Part shown: one piece after another, positions 19,826 to 31,719 of the stretch | How positions within the stretch are numbered: position 1 is the first letter of the stretch | Layout of the letters: every line of letters begins with the position of its first letter | Assembly (NCBI GenBank): GCA_000969725.1 | Contig: JXSR01S073643.1 | Length of the DNA stretch: 34,275 nt | Source: Ophiothrix spiculata | Taxonomy: Eukaryota; Echinodermata; Ophiuroidea; Amphilepidida; Ophiotrichidae | Direction: 5' to 3' (one strand) | Position numbers and translations under genes: made by a program | The notes under the pieces: model-generated | Database searches by the model: none | The model's input: the letters and a program-made list of their open reading frames with translations, nothing else | Told to the model about the DNA's origin: nothing

Positions 19826-22103
19826 TTGTGATCTATTTTGGCATTTTCGTAGAAAAGAATATAGAGTTTATTAAAATAACTATCTCTACTTCTTACTTTT
19901 TGTGAATGTAATAGAGACATGAGCGTACGTAGATATGCACCATCACAACCTTTAAAATCACTACGTGAACACTTGTCGGAGATCAGTGCGTGAACACTAC
20001 TGTTAAATTAAATTCCACAAACAATGGTTAACAAGATTATGTCAGTGGTTTTTACAAATGAATTTGTAGGATCTGTTATGTTGTCTACTTGTATAAATAA
20101 TAAATAATCGTGTGATATCTTCATATCCAAATGTTTATAAGATTATGAATAAATATGGAGGGTGTTGAGTAGTCAGTTTCGCCCTTTTTTGGAAAGGGGC
20201 ACTCAACTTTGGTTTTGTAGGAATGTGCAACCTCAATTTCTGATTGAACCAGAGACTACAGGACTGAGGACTGACCCTGAAAAGAGGGCTTAAAGAACTG
20301 AAGTAACCCTAAAAGTGATCTGTAAAAGTTAGTTTTCATGGGTTAATTACAGCTCTTGACCTACAAATTTCAGAAAATTTGCTTGAAATTGGAGGGGGGT
20401 TCAGCTAAACTGTCAAAAAAGCTTCTGAACTAAAGATTGTACTTGTAATTGGAGAATAAGAAGGGTCAAGGTGTGGAAAGGAAATGAGGTATTGATGACC
20501 GCACATCCCTGTACATCATATAGGCCAGTGCTCAACTCCCTTGCCCCCCCCCCTACTTGGTCATATATATTTTATTTAAATTGGAGCTCCTGACATGTGG
20601 ATGCCAGTGTTGCTATGCTATTTAGTAGGAAGAGAAGCATCAATATTTAGTCCGTGAATAACACTTATTTCACTTCTTGGATTTTACATAAGGGCGATTC
20701 CATTGTTGCGGACATGACACTTTGGGGGCTTTGAGAGGCTCCCATTCAGTCATGAAACCAAGAAGCTTGTGATCTAAATATTTTCAGTCAATGTGTCCTG
20801 GTATGTAGTTCACACAATATGAAGACAGTTTGGCTGCTCAACTATTATCACATTAAAAAAAAACCAAAAAACATGCGTTGCAGACGTGACTGCTCTGCTC
20901 TTTCTTTTATTGCAGTTTTAATAAGATGATGGCATCTTCAGCTTCAAAATAACACTTATTTGTTTCAAATTATGTAACACCCACAAGTAGTGTTACGACT
21001 CTTCGAAGCATAACATTTCAGAATATCTAAAACCGAATAAGCGACTACATTTAGGAAATGTTAGTTTTTAAATGACAGACATTAGATGGTGTAATGTAAT
21101 TAGAATTTTATGTTGGTAATTCCATGTAAATTGATCACTAATGTAGCTTCAAGTGTAGTTAAAATATATCTCTTGGTTTTTAAAGGGATGGGTGACAGAG
21201 TAGATTCATGGGGGACACGTGTGTTCAGAGATGCATATGCTTGTAAATTATAAAAAACACAGAAGTAAGTGCTTCTAAATGAGCTCTTAGTGCATTGACT
21301 GTATTTAGGTTGTTTGAAACAACAAAAGTCAAGAAAATGTAAATGTGTGTGTTTTTGGATTTAAAAAAAAATAGGCGATAAGAGTTTTACTTTCTGTAAA
21401 ACTTGAAATTCTAAACTTGATTGTCATTTAGGGTACCAAAAATATTCTTCTTGGGATGCTTATTGAGTTAACCCGAAATCCTTGTTTAGTGTTAGCATTT
21501 AGGGCTATTTACACGCATGATTCGCCTTTCAAAACAAAACTTAAGTGCCCCTTCTCCCTCAATGAAAAGTAGTGGTACAAGATTGAATCATTAACAAGAC
21601 TGGAAAGTAGGGAACATTTGTTGACTAAAAGTAACCAAAGTCAAAGATGCACCCCTTCCAACTCTCCCAGAAATGGCTATATAACTAGCCTACGTACAAA
21701 GATGGAATGGTATCTTCATTCTTTGTAGTTTTTAAACCAGTATTATTAATATTGTTTTTATATTTAAAGTATTCAAAGGCAAATATGTTTTGAACTAATA
21801 TATATATCCCTAGTATATTATAAACATACAACTCGCTATATAGAGTATAAAATTTATCATGTGTTTAACACAAATTTCATGTTTTTATAGATCAAGTTAT
21901 TCACTGTATATATAGATTGGATATGGAAACAGCTTCATGTTGGTGATGACATATAGTTGACAAAGTGTCATGTAAAATGAAAAGAATGATTCAAACACCA
22001 TTCTCTATTCTAAAGCTTATTATGTGTTTGCTTGAAAAATGTACATTATACACATCTGTGTATATTTGTAACTTGTTGAGTTGTTCAAAGTAATTTAGTT
22101 TGC
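19826..22103. other. E4 3' UTR followed by spacer with no gene recognised
   Basis: The first 330 bp are a likely 3' UTR. From about 20175 to 20560 there is repeat-like sequence: GGAAAGGGGCACTCAACTTT near the left and CAACTCCCTTGCCCCCCCCCC near the right could be worn ends of a MITE related to the one at 25572. The rest is AT-rich and non-coding. Confidence 0.45.
20099..20153 (+). terminator. Candidate poly(A) signals for the E4 isoform
   Basis: AATAAA at 20099-20104 and again at 20148-20153, about 275-325 bp after the E4 stop. E4 is the last zinc-finger exon seen, so these may end the whole transcription unit. Confidence 0.5.
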
Positions 22104-22374
22104 TTAAAGCAATACTATAAGATTTTGATCAGAAATGGTTTATAATAAAAACAGCATAAAATGGAGGAATGTGACTATCTAAAAGTGTTTTCAAGTGTAA
22201 TTTGTGAGAAAAAATTGTTTTGCCACCAAAACATGGATAAAAAGCACATGCATACTAATACATGTTTGGGGGGTATTCATATCTACCAAAAACAAACCCA
22301 ATAAGCCCCAAAAAATCAAAAATGATGGGTGACAGAGGGCGCTACATTTTTAACACTTTATAGTATTGCTTTAA
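22104..22374. mobile_element. TTAA-flanked MITE, copy B (271 bp)
   Basis: TTAA-AGCAATACTATAA on the left and TTATAGTATTGCT-TTAA on the right: perfect 13-bp inverted repeats bordered by TTAA on both sides, which fits a piggyBac-type non-autonomous element. Homologous to 17813-18140. The inside carries GTGACAGAGGGCGCTAC. No coding capacity. Confidence 0.85.
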
Positions 22375-23539
22375 AGAGGATTTTGGAAATCTACATATGT
22401 TTATAACTAACTTTCCTTTCATAATGTTATCGTAGCAGAAATAGAATCAAGCACATAGTTAATGTTTCAGAATTTGAAAGAAATCATGTCTATGAGAATT
22501 ATGTGACTACATTTTATAACAAAAGTAGAGAATTTTGCTTGTACATTATAATGGTGCTTATATCAATAAAAGTAACATGTAAAAGGCGATAAGTTTGTGT
22601 ATTTTGAGTCATTATAAAATTGAAAATATTACTGAAGAAATTATGCATACCTGTCTATGCATGATTTGAAGAGTAAAAGGGCCTAAATCCACTTTTTATG
22701 AAATGAAAAATTAATTTAACAGTTTTAAAATCATCAATTGCACTTTATCAACTTAAATGTTTTTGGCAATAAAAGGTCTCACATTTGCAAAGCCTCCACC
22801 TGAAGTTTAATCTTAAGGTTTCCTATGTAGCTTTAAATGGACATTCATGATCCACTTTTCATCCTCATGGTCATGTCTATCAAAGTTTACTTTTTTTTGC
22901 TAGTAAAAATCCTTGAACTGGTATAGGGTACAATACCCAAATATGCCCAAACCATTCTTTGAAATGTGCTTGCATTTTTGAGAAAAATAGGAAAATGTGT
23001 CATTTTCTCATTCTTGAGAACATTTTCTAATTACTGTTGGGCCCAACAGTAATTACAATACAGAAGAAGGGGATTTTTAAAATGCTAAAAAGCTGGTAAC
23101 TTGAAAACTAATGGTTGGAATCAAGTGAAACTTTCAGCATTCAGTTATGTACAAGTACTGTTCTTTTTAGTTAGAAAAGAGGTGAGGTTTTGTCACATTC
23201 AAATCCTGAATTGCACCTTTAATAATTATATCATTTCTGGTAATGTAAATTGAAAACCAATCAAACTTTCTTGTTTTTCACAATGACCAACTTTTTTGTC
23301 AATGCAGTTTATTTCTAGCAGTATCGCCAATTTTATGTTCCAAGTTTTTCAACATTTTCAAAATGAATATGCCAGCATCAATCTTCATGGAAGAATCTCC
23401 CTGATGTTTGTGTCATTTTTTGTAAGAAATTTTTAGTTTCCAGAAAATAATGAAAGCTGTAACTTTGGAATAAAGTATGCTTGAAACATGAATTGGATTT
23501 CATTTCAAATAAAAACTCTTATTTTGACGAAAAGTGGAT
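22375..23539. other. No gene recognised; possible worn inverted-repeat element
   Basis: Non-coding. CCTAAATCCACTTTT near 22682 and AAAAGTGGATTT near 23530 are inverted relative to each other and could bound an old element of about 850 bp. The support is weak. Confidence 0.35.
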
Positions 23540-23873
23540 TTAACAGGGTACTTCATGTTAAAAGGGCTAAAAATAAAAACTTCAAATTAAATTGTTACAA
23601 ATGATAGTGAAAATAAGAGATCAAAATCTTATTTAGTTTTGGTGATATTGATTTTTAAAGCGGAAAATATTAAATATCGCAGCTTGATAAAAACAATACA
23701 ATACATAAGAAATAGAATCACAAATTTCAAGTCGTGAAGTTACATTTTCGATCATAACTTTTGAACCCAAGCTCCGATTGTTGTCAAACAAAAAGCATTA
23801 GAAAGGGAATTTTTTCCTTCACTTCAATTTGCATTTTTATTTTTAGCCCTTCCAACATGGAGTAACCCCTTAA
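23540..23873. mobile_element. TTAA-flanked MITE with ~45-bp inverted repeats (334 bp with flanks)
   Basis: The left arm includes AGGGCTAAAAATAAAAA (23563-23579) and the right arm its exact complement (23834-23850). Outside these, GGGTACTTCATGTT matches the complement of AACATGGAGTAACCCC, so the arms are about 45 bp. TTAA lies at 23540-23543 and 23870-23873. It is a different family from the 22104 element. Confidence 0.75.
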
Positions 23874-23959
23874 GGGTGGACAATAGTTACTCAATTTTAC
23901 GTTTTTGCATGTTTATTTTGTACCATAACTTTTTAATAAAGTGCTTAAATTTAATAAAA

Positions 23960-24860
23960 GTATACATTTTCCAGAAAGGAATTTTCACAAGGAACATCTG
24001 TCGGGTGAACCAATGGTTGATTCCATCGTTAAAAATGCTTTTGGCAGATTGAAATTTTTGTACAGACATTCCAAACTCTTTAATCAGAAACTTTGCAAAG
24101 ATCTTTGTTCCTCTCTAATCCAATGTCATCTGGATTATTGTTCTGCAGCCTGGTACACAGGCCTCACCAAAAAGTACAAACAAAAACTGCAAGTTCTCCA
24201 AAACAAAATGGTAAGGTTCATCCTGGACATGTCTCCTAGAGACCATGTTGGCCAGACGCAGCTCCAATCTGTCAAGTTTTTAGATTTTCAAAACAGAACC
24301 AAACAATTACGGCTAAATCATATGCATAATGTCTTCTATGCTACTGGACCCACCCACTTACTTTAATCAATTCTTTACCAAAACATCTGCAATACATTCA
24401 TACCGCACCAGAGCCAATGCATTAAATTTTTGGGTGCCGAGAGTTAAGAGTTTGACCATCAAATCATTCTTTTATCAATCCACGCTCGACTGGAACTCTC
24501 TTCCATCAGATATCAAACTCATTCACGATAAACAAACCTTCAAACAAGCGGTGAAGAAACACCTCAGTGATAACGCATTGACCCATGAGCAGGCAGCTTA
24601 TGTCTAGTCTTATTTCCACTGGTTGTCCCTCCTTCTTGTCCTTGTCCTTGTTTTGATCAGGCACCTCTGTCCTTGTTTTTGTGTCGGACCCCATTGGAAA
24701 TAAGTCTGCATAGGTAGCCAGACTTATTGGGTCATCCATGCACATTTCGGATTTGGTGTTTGATTTTATACTGTATTGTTTTTTGGAAATTTGTACCATT
24801 GTATCTCTATTATTTTTGTTTATTGTTCTCCGGAATGTGCTGAATAAATAACAAACAAAC
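23960..24860 (+). mobile_element. 5'-truncated LINE (CR1/L2-like), end of reverse-transcriptase ORF and 3' UTR
   Basis: Encodes the region after the reverse-transcriptase core that is typical of CR1/L2-type elements: HLSGEPMVDSIVKNAFGRLKF, then SLIQCHLDYCSAAWY and LQNKMVRFILDM. A frameshift around 24340-24365 moves the reading to a second frame with YRTRANALNFWVPRVKS, DWNSLPSDIK and FKQAVKKHL, ending at a stop at 24605-24607. About 250 bp of 3' UTR ends in AATAAATAACAAACAAAC. The endonuclease and RT core are absent. It is a dead copy. Exact clade uncertain. Confidence 0.85.
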
Positions 24861-25314
24861 ATGCTGGGGATGTTGATTTTTGACTAAAAATCACATTTTT
24901 TGAGAAAATCACAAAAAACACATCTTTTTGAGAACATTTTCAAGAAAATATTATACTAATATATGTAAATAAAAGGGATGAATATTTAGATATTATTTTA
25001 ATTTTAATCCCACAATTCATTATAATCCGATGTTCAACTATTTGATATTGTTAAAATTTAAAGAGCACATGGCTCATATATTAGGTGACGCTCTAGACAA
25101 AATGAATGTTAACTCGTTACCAAAAATGCAGGCAGGCTTGCACTATTATTTGAAATTTGTGATATGTCTGCTTTGTTTTGTAAGCCTTGTACTTGGCAAA
25201 ATGTGAATAAACGATTGCAGCAACCAATTTTGTGGTGACATTTTTGTTGGTGTATAAGAAGTTTTTTTTTCTTTCCCGAAGGAAAATGCGAGGGGTGTTC
25301 AATTAATTTGTTAC
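24861..25314. other. No feature recognised
   Basis: AT-rich spacer between the LINE tail and the hAT-like MITE. No gene or structure was seen. Confidence 0.45.
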
Positions 25315-25525
25315 CAGTGTTCCTGTTAAGGCCGTATGGTGCGCCATCGGGCGCAGGAGCAGTGAAAATTGGGCAACGAGTTTCTAATGAGAAAGATATT
25401 TTTCTAGCTTTATATTGAGCCAATTTTCAGCCACTGACAGTTAATGATTTTGGCGCAAGTACCTCTTCAACTTTGTCAAAATTGCTCGAATTGGCGCAAG
25501 TTCAAAATCCTTAGTGGGAACACTG
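25315..25525. mobile_element. hAT-like MITE, copy B (211 bp)
   Basis: Same family as 4037-4245: CAGTGTTCCTGTTAAGGCCG.. to ..CCTTAGTGGGAACACTG, with the shared interior AGAAAGATATTTTTCTAGCT. Flanks TTTGTTAC and TTTGTGAT agree at 6 of 8 positions, a worn 8-bp duplication. It is probably older than copy A, which has a perfect one. Confidence 0.82.
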
Positions 25526-25571
25526 TTTGTGATGTAATGTAGAAGGAGATATACAGATTCCATTCATATGA

Positions 25572-26176
25572 CCGGGGGGGGGGCACTCAAGTATAATGTT
25601 GCAGGCATAGCGTGACCACAGTTTTTCAAAATACCCCCTAAATCGGGATTTTATTGATACTGTTCTACTTCTACTTCTACGCTTATTCTCATCAAAGCCT
25701 TTTCAGCATCTAGATGAGCTCTCTGGTCCTAGAGAGATGATATACTTTTGAAGGTATAGTGACTATGCACTCTGGTCCTAGAGTAGATGACGTATTTTTG
25801 ACATACGGTCACGGATGCCGGGGAAGGTTCCCCTACTCTTATTTCGAACGGCCGTAGCCTAGCCCGTGACGTTCTTTTACATCCGACAGTGTGTCAGGAA
25901 CACTTCAGATGGGACCGACGGCTTTACGTGCCCTCCGAAGCACGAAGCAAGTGGAGCAAAGTTTCTTGCTTAAGGAAACAAGGAGACGTACCGAGAGCCG
26001 AGACCGGGACTCGACCCCACGACAGACGCATTCATTTGATTATGAGTCCAACGCTCTAACCACTCGGCCACGCTCCCCTGTTTTCCCACTAGGGTTTGAA
26101 AAAGTACCCATTTTCTCGAAATTGCCCCCGAATTGCCTGCAACATTAGCTAACATTATATTTTAGTGGCCCCCGGG
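25572..26176. mobile_element. C/G-ended MITE interrupted by a SINE
   Basis: The left arm starts with a CCGGGGG run, then CACTCAAGTATAATGTTGCAGGC. The right arm is the imperfect complement (GCCTGCAACATTAGCTAACATTATATTTTAGTGG then CCCCCGG, in parts). Further in, TTTTTCAAAATACCCCC matches the complement of GGGTTTGAAAAAGTACCC. Between these inner arms lies a tRNA-SINE, so a MITE of about 200 bp was hit by the SINE. Confidence 0.7.
25665..26078 (-). mobile_element. tRNA-derived SINE, copy A
   Basis: Read on the - strand, it starts GGGAGCGTGGCCGAGTGG, a Pol III A box (GTGGCCGAGTGG), followed by a B box (GGGTCGAGTCCC), then a tRNA-unrelated body shared with 27951-28305 and a tail of GTAGAA repeats near 25665-25685. 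The tRNA part resembles a serine-type tRNA but is not a functional tRNA. It is longer at the 3' end than copy B. Confidence 0.85.
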
Positions 26177-26199
26177 GTAATCTTTCTCAAGTGTTGACA

Positions 26200-26560
26200 C
26201 CTAAGAGATTTGAAGGTTCACACATATCAATTAAGTTTTGATATTTTTTTCATTGTGTTTAGGTAAAAAATCAACTCTGCATCTAAATAGAAATGAATGC
26301 AGGTATTTACTTCAAACTTTCTATGTATTTATCGATTAAGTTAATCCTCGTCTTAGTTGAATTCGTTTGGGGTGCCTGTGAGAGATATTTGAAGGTTAAT
26401 GCATGTCAGTTCAAGTTTTGATATATTTCAATGTTATTAAGTAAAAAAACAACTCTCTGAATCCTTAACAAGCAAGTGTTAAGTTTCTGTAAAATAGAAA
26501 TTCAAGCAGCTATTAACTTGAAACTTTCCAAATATTCATCAATTAAGTCGAAACACATAC
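26200..26560. repeat. Degenerate tandem duplication, about 180-bp unit
   Basis: Two diverged units. AGAGATTTGAAGGTT at about 26203 recurs as AGAGATATTTGAAGGTT at about 26380. TAGAAATGAATGCAGGTATT with TTCAAACTTTC recurs as TAGAAATTCAAGCAGCTATT with TTGAAACTTTC. Non-coding. Confidence 0.7.
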
Positions 26561-27737
26561 ATAGCATATTAATAAGAACTGCATAGCCTTTCTCCTACCT
26601 CGGGCCACATACTTATTAAACACCCCTCCTAGCCTTAAAATCTTATAATTAAATCAAATGGGATAAATTACAAACAGGCGGTTGTTTTTTTCGTCACCTT
26701 CGGCGCGCCTATGGTCAGATTTAGGGTTTGGTCAACATTTTGGTTGGACCTGTAAGTTATACTTTTGAAGACCGTAGCCGAAATAAAGAAGTAAGAGTCT
26801 AGAGTAACTTATTTCACATATTGTATTTCTCACAATTACATTTATAAAATTAGCCTGTATACGATATCTTTATTGACAGATAGTCTTTATAAACATGATA
26901 AATGATACATCACTTGTAAATTACATTTTTGATATATAGATTGGTACACTTTTCATCTTTACACATTTAATACTTTGCTTCAAAAAATAAATAATACAGC
27001 TCTGAAATCAAGGCCAGCACCTTTCAGAATTACGCATAGTTTACAAAAATAAATCACGTAAGTGTTGGAAGAAAATGATTTGTGAAAACATCAAAAATAT
27101 GATAAAGGCAAAATAAATTTCGCCATGTCTCAATTTCGTCAACGTCTCAATAAAAGAGCTGCCTCACCGTTCTCCACCCGTGCGTGTTGAATCTTGCTCA
27201 AGATGCTTTTAGGGCTTACTTCAGATGTAATTTGAGATGCAATTTGAGTTTTTACTATATATATTTAATCATAAAACGTTGTTTACAATGCGTCATTATC
27301 CTTTGCTTTTGAAAGAATATTATGGAGAAATTATTACTCTTCTATTGTTGTTTTCGTTTTTTATTTCTTTGTTGCAACAGCTTAACGACTTTCGAGAGTA
27401 AAACTTCTTGTGAAAACAACAAGAAGTGACCAGATAAGAGCTCGAACCCTCTCTATCGTAGTTCCTAAGCTCACTCCAGATGAGACAGCCTTTGAACATG
27501 AAACAAGTTGATCATTATATTAAGGTGGCAATTTAATATCATCACACACAATTATAAAGTACTTGAAATATTTTACGATTTCATACTGCTAAATGTAGGT
27601 ACGGAAATATTCACTTGTAAAACTTTTTCTTCACACTTTTTTGAAGTCTTTGGCAAATAAAGTACGTTGCATGGATTTAGACGTGAAAATCTTTAGTACA
27701 AAAACACTGATAATAACCATGATATACGAAATAGTAG
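26561..27737. other. No gene recognised
   Basis: Non-coding AT-rich sequence. No repeat boundary or conserved frame was seen. Confidence 0.45.
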
Positions 27738-27879
27738 ATTTCCATGGATATACTTAATTAATATTTTTTTTACTGGCTATCAAGCATGTGAAGTCTCTCT
27801 TATCTACTATTTCCATGGATATACTTAATTAATATTTTTTTTACTGGCTATCAAGCATGTGAAGTCTCCTGTAGCGTAG
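27738..27879. repeat. 71-bp tandem duplication
   Basis: Two head-to-tail copies beginning ATTTCCATGGATATACTTAA at 27738 and 27809, nearly identical through GCATGTGAAGTCTC. A recent local duplication just before a SINE. Confidence 0.88.
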
Positions 27880-27950
27880 GACATTAAAAGTAGGAACGAC
27901 TAGGACTTTTTCAATGACTTTGGTCTTTGCCTCTACTTTGCCATTAGATA

Positions 27951-28305
27951 GGAGCATGTCCGAGTGGTTAGAGCGTTGGACTCGTAATCACATGAACTGC
28001 ATCTGTCGTGGGGTCGAGCCCCGGTCCCGGCACGTCTCCTTGTTTCCCTAAGCAAGAAACTTTACTCTACTTGCTTCGTGCTTCGGAGGGCACGTAAAGC
28101 CGTCGGTCCCATCTGAAGTGTTCCTGACACACTGTCGGATGTAAAAGAACGTCACGGGCTAGGCTACGGCCGTTCGAAATAAGAGTGGGGGAACCTTCCC
28201 CGGCAACCGTGACCGTATGTCAAAAATACGTCAACAACTCCAGGACCAGAGTACTGCTGTATATAGTGAATAGTCACAGTAAAATAACTTGAAGACTTGA
28301 AGATA
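27951..28305 (+). mobile_element. tRNA-derived SINE, copy B
   Basis: Head GGAGCATGTCCGAGTGGTTA (A box) and B box GGGTCGAGCCCC near 28011. The body (CCTTGTTTCCCTAAGC, GCTTCGGAGGGCACG, AACGTCACGGGC, GTTCGAAATAAGAG) matches copy A in the opposite orientation. The tail carries GAAGACTT-type repeats (TTGAAGACTTGAAGATAG). Same family as copy A, with different tail repeats. Confidence 0.85.
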
Positions 28306-29550
28306 GTTTTGATATTGCTGTACATGCCCTACTTCGCCCCATTTTAACACAGTACTTTAATATATATAAACATGATAAAGTACTTTTAAACACAAGCAAT
28401 GGACAGTGCAAAATAGCCTGCTAAAAATGCGCATTATGCATACCTACACTTAAGAGTTGATCAAATATGCATTGCTATCAACTATTGGGAAATTATAAAA
28501 ATAACGGTTGGCCACGTGCTTTTGCCAAAACATTGTATCGGTTTTGCCCAACAGTTGGCTCTCGAACACACGTTTTGCTCAAGCAGTTTTGCCAAACATT
28601 CGGGCAAAGACGTTTGCCCGACGACGTTGTTTGTATTTTGCCCATCTGTTGAGTTGCAGCCTCAACGTTTCAACGTCTGGCAAAATCACCCAAAATTAGT
28701 AAAAAAATTGCTCAACTTTTTGCAGTGTATAGTTATTTGGTATTGTCATATTGCTTCAATGTATGATAATACGTTACAAGCTGTTCCAAAGCTGTAGATC
28801 AGGCAGGAAAGGTTATTATTAGTTCGACAAGGAACCAATAAATCATGTCTAGCACAATCCCAAGTTTGGTTGCACCATTTAGGTACAACCATCTCTGTTT
28901 TTTTCAAGCAATCGCACCTACGATGTTACGCGCCACAATTGAACGATATTACATGAGAGTAACTGGAACCATTTTAATGACATTTCTCCATTATGATGAA
29001 AATATATTTAACACTATCCATGTTATGCATTATGTAGACGTTTTAACGTTTTGAGCACACATTGTGTTTACAAGTATTTTGAACTAAATCCGTAGCATTT
29101 AGGCACAGCGAAAATGAACCCATTGTGTAAAACGTAACGTTAGTACTTGGCAGATGTTTTGCTGTTTCCATACAACTTCTTTTATATGTATGTCGAAGAT
29201 GTTTTGTTCTGTATGTCTTTTAATGAAGTAATTATTTTCACTATATGCTTTGTTGGCCGAAATAGAGCCAGTTAAGTAACACCTTTAAAAGAGCAACGCT
29301 GGGAAATACATTTGTATATTAGTTTTTATATTACCTGCAAGATAATGGCATAAAAACATTCTGGACATGTACAATGTAACAACAGCACTCTTCTGTTTTT
29401 GGCAATACTGTATATTTTGGTGCAGATTGACTTCTTTAAGTAGTGTGGGGTATTTCCTATATATCATGTATATACACTTATTCATTGTGGATCAAAGCTT
29501 AGTTTATCATTGTTAATCTTATAAATCCTGGCATCTTGGTACTGCTTCAT
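28306..29550. other. No gene recognised; 3' flank of the transporter gene
   Basis: Between the SINE and the transporter stop codon. A patch at 28510-28710 repeats TTTTGCC / GGCAAA motifs many times, which leaves open frames in all three + frames (up to 93 codons); none looks like protein. No poly(A) signal for the - strand gene was identified with confidence. Confidence 0.45.
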
Positions 29551-30899
29551 TCAAATGTCCATACCATAGGATTTATAAGTAACCTCTTGATTATCAATAC
29601 TGAAGTCTACCGTTTGGATTTCTGGTGCTCCGCTAGCATGGCTAGAATCAACGGATGCTACAGACGGGCTCATCACCGAGTCACTATCATCATAATTGTT
29701 AAACTGATTAAATATTTCTTTCATTGCCTTAATTTGTTCATTGATAGTATTAAGAACATCGGGGCGATCATATGATGAACTAGAAGGTTCAAGATCAAAG
29801 TCATAGGAGCAATTGTCACTTTCCGGAGCAGACTTGTCCTTAATAGCACTAATGCAATCTTCTGATCCCTCGCACGTGCTAGATTGTTCTGTTTGAGTAC
29901 CCTGTTCATTAACATCGAATATAGTACAGTCATTAGGACTTTCCACATTATTCGTCGCATTTTCAAGCCATTCATCAAAGATTCCGTCAAATAATTGATT
30001 GTGCGGATTTTCAATAACCGTTGGACTTAACCAGCTTTCATGCATGTCGTTAAACCGTTCAATTGTGGCGCGGTCATCCAGGCAACCAATCAGCGGGTTT
30101 TCAATCATACTTATATGGGGAGGTGTACTCCAACTACCATGGGGAGCACCGTCTGAATTTGACGTACCGGTGCAACTTTGGTCGTCAGTGTTATCTTCTA
30201 GCGGGTCTTCCGGGGTAGGTAATATGTGACCATTTTCATTGTTTTGACTTTGAGGAGTATCAGTTCCAGATTGACTGTCACACTTGTTTGGATTTGTAAA
30301 ACTGTTTTCTAAATTCTCATCATTACTTATATCAAGAATAAGTTTTTCATCAAAATCTACTGCACCCATGTCACTCTGTGTCAGTAGACAATCAGTAGAA
30401 TTACTTTTCTCTGTTAGATTGTCCTTGTCCTTTGATAGGTGTATAGCTACATCAGTGAGTCTCATAATTAAACTGTTACTAATAGGCGTCTCTGCATCCT
30501 CGTCATGTTTATGTACTTGGATATCACGAACGCTAATGGGGTGTTCCGCAAGGTCCATGTTGAGGTCACTCTCACTTCGCTCTAAATCACGTCTATGAAC
30601 AATATCGTCATCATTCTGTAATAGGTTTAATGATTCTTGGCTTGCAACTAAGATTGGGACTATACCTCCAATTGGTGCAACCAAGTTTGGAATTGGCCTC
30701 AAATGACACTCGGGTTCTTCGTCAGAAGATTGGTCTACAATAATGTGGTGATGTAGTGCTATTATGGATTGTTTCGATCTGCTACATCTAAATTTGCTTC
30801 GCAGAGGGACTGATAAATACAGAAATGAAGCGAGGATAAGAAGACTGATGCAAAATGCTACAGACAGCTCGTAACTTCCTGTTCCGTCAAAAGAAGCAC
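29551..30899 (-). CDS. Last exon of an SLC16-like (monocarboxylate transporter family) MFS protein
   Basis: Entered at the acceptor TTGTTTTCCAG. The first two bases GT complete a Gly codon with the last base of the exon at 31720-31863, giving ..SVMG-ASFDGTGSYELS.. This matches the family pattern G-x-x-x-D-x-T-G-x-Y before the last membrane helix (family knowledge). One hydrophobic segment follows (VAFCISLLILASFLYLSV, about residues 12-29 of the exon), then a basic stop-transfer patch (PLRSKFRCSRSK). The remaining roughly 410 residues are a hydrophilic acidic tail rich in Asp, Glu, Ser and Asn, with a doubled IENP motif. Such a tail is much longer than usual for the family and may hold sorting or protein-binding signals. 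Likely role: proton-linked or facilitated transport of small organic acids at the plasma membrane; the substrate is unknown. Confidence 0.8.
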
Positions 30900-31719
30900 C
30901 TGGAAAACAAAACAACGGTAAGAGTAATATATGATTTGTTTCAAAGATGTAAATTGTAGAATTTTAGAAGTAATGAAGCAAGTTACAACATATACAACTC
31001 GCCAATAATTAAAATTCCCTTTAAAGGGAAACCAGCATTTAGTTTGTTAAAAATTCCTAATTGTTTAATGAAATTGAAGGTGACCGTGTATTCAAATCAT
31101 TTTTCGACCTTCTACTATAATATGTTTTGTTTAGGAGATAGAGTCAAAGTAGCTGTATTTTTGAAGGATTCAGTTTACTTAAATATAAATCACTATATCT
31201 CAGACAGAAATGTTTGCCTGGAGCATCATTTTTACTCAATGCATGCATACAAATCGAACTTCCCATTTGCTGTAGGTAGCTCATAACCTTTCATTTCAAT
31301 ATGGGAAAAAGTCAGTCAAATTTGTCACCAAATCAGATTACCTATCTTTGAATTCATTGAGATTTATATTCAATAACTTATATAACGCTAGCAATGAGTT
31401 TTATTAGGTGGATAAAAACATGTGGCTATTGTAATTAACTGGCTACTGTATGACTATATATAGAGGTTTTTAAGGTCTGTAGCTAGATATTTATAGGCAA
31501 AAGACTAATTAAAAGAACTTTTATTCGCATCTTCCTTAATATTACACGAATGAAGCTCATTGATACATCAAATTGCAGTACAGTTTTCCAAGTATAACAC
31601 CATATAGTAATTGTTTAAAACATTTTATTCATAAAATATTTTTGCATTTTAAAACATGAGTCAAATGACCTCTAATCACCATCAAACCAATACAAGCTGT
31701 GAAAAATAAGATTTCATAC
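30900..31719 (-). other. Intron of the SLC16-like gene
   Basis: 820-bp phase-1 intron on the - strand. The donor is GTATGA after ..GTTATGG (31719-31714) and the acceptor is TTTTCCAG (ending at 30900). No other feature was seen inside. Confidence 0.75.

Noticed and set aside
24506-24862. 118-codon open frame on the - strand
   Set aside because: It lies antisense to the LINE coding end and its 3' UTR, with no protein features.
26030-26078. Possible tRNA gene (A and B boxes)
   Set aside because: The tRNA-like part continues into a body shared with the copy at 27951 and ends in short tail repeats, so it is a SINE head, not a working tRNA. The same holds for 27951-28025.
28467-28797. Overlapping open frames of 61-93 codons in three + frames
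   Set aside because: They come from a TTTTGCC-rich repetitive patch. None has recognisable features, and having all three frames open argues against coding.
29999-30598. Open frames on the + strand opposite the transporter exon
   Set aside because: They are antisense shadows of the long SLC16-like terminal exon.
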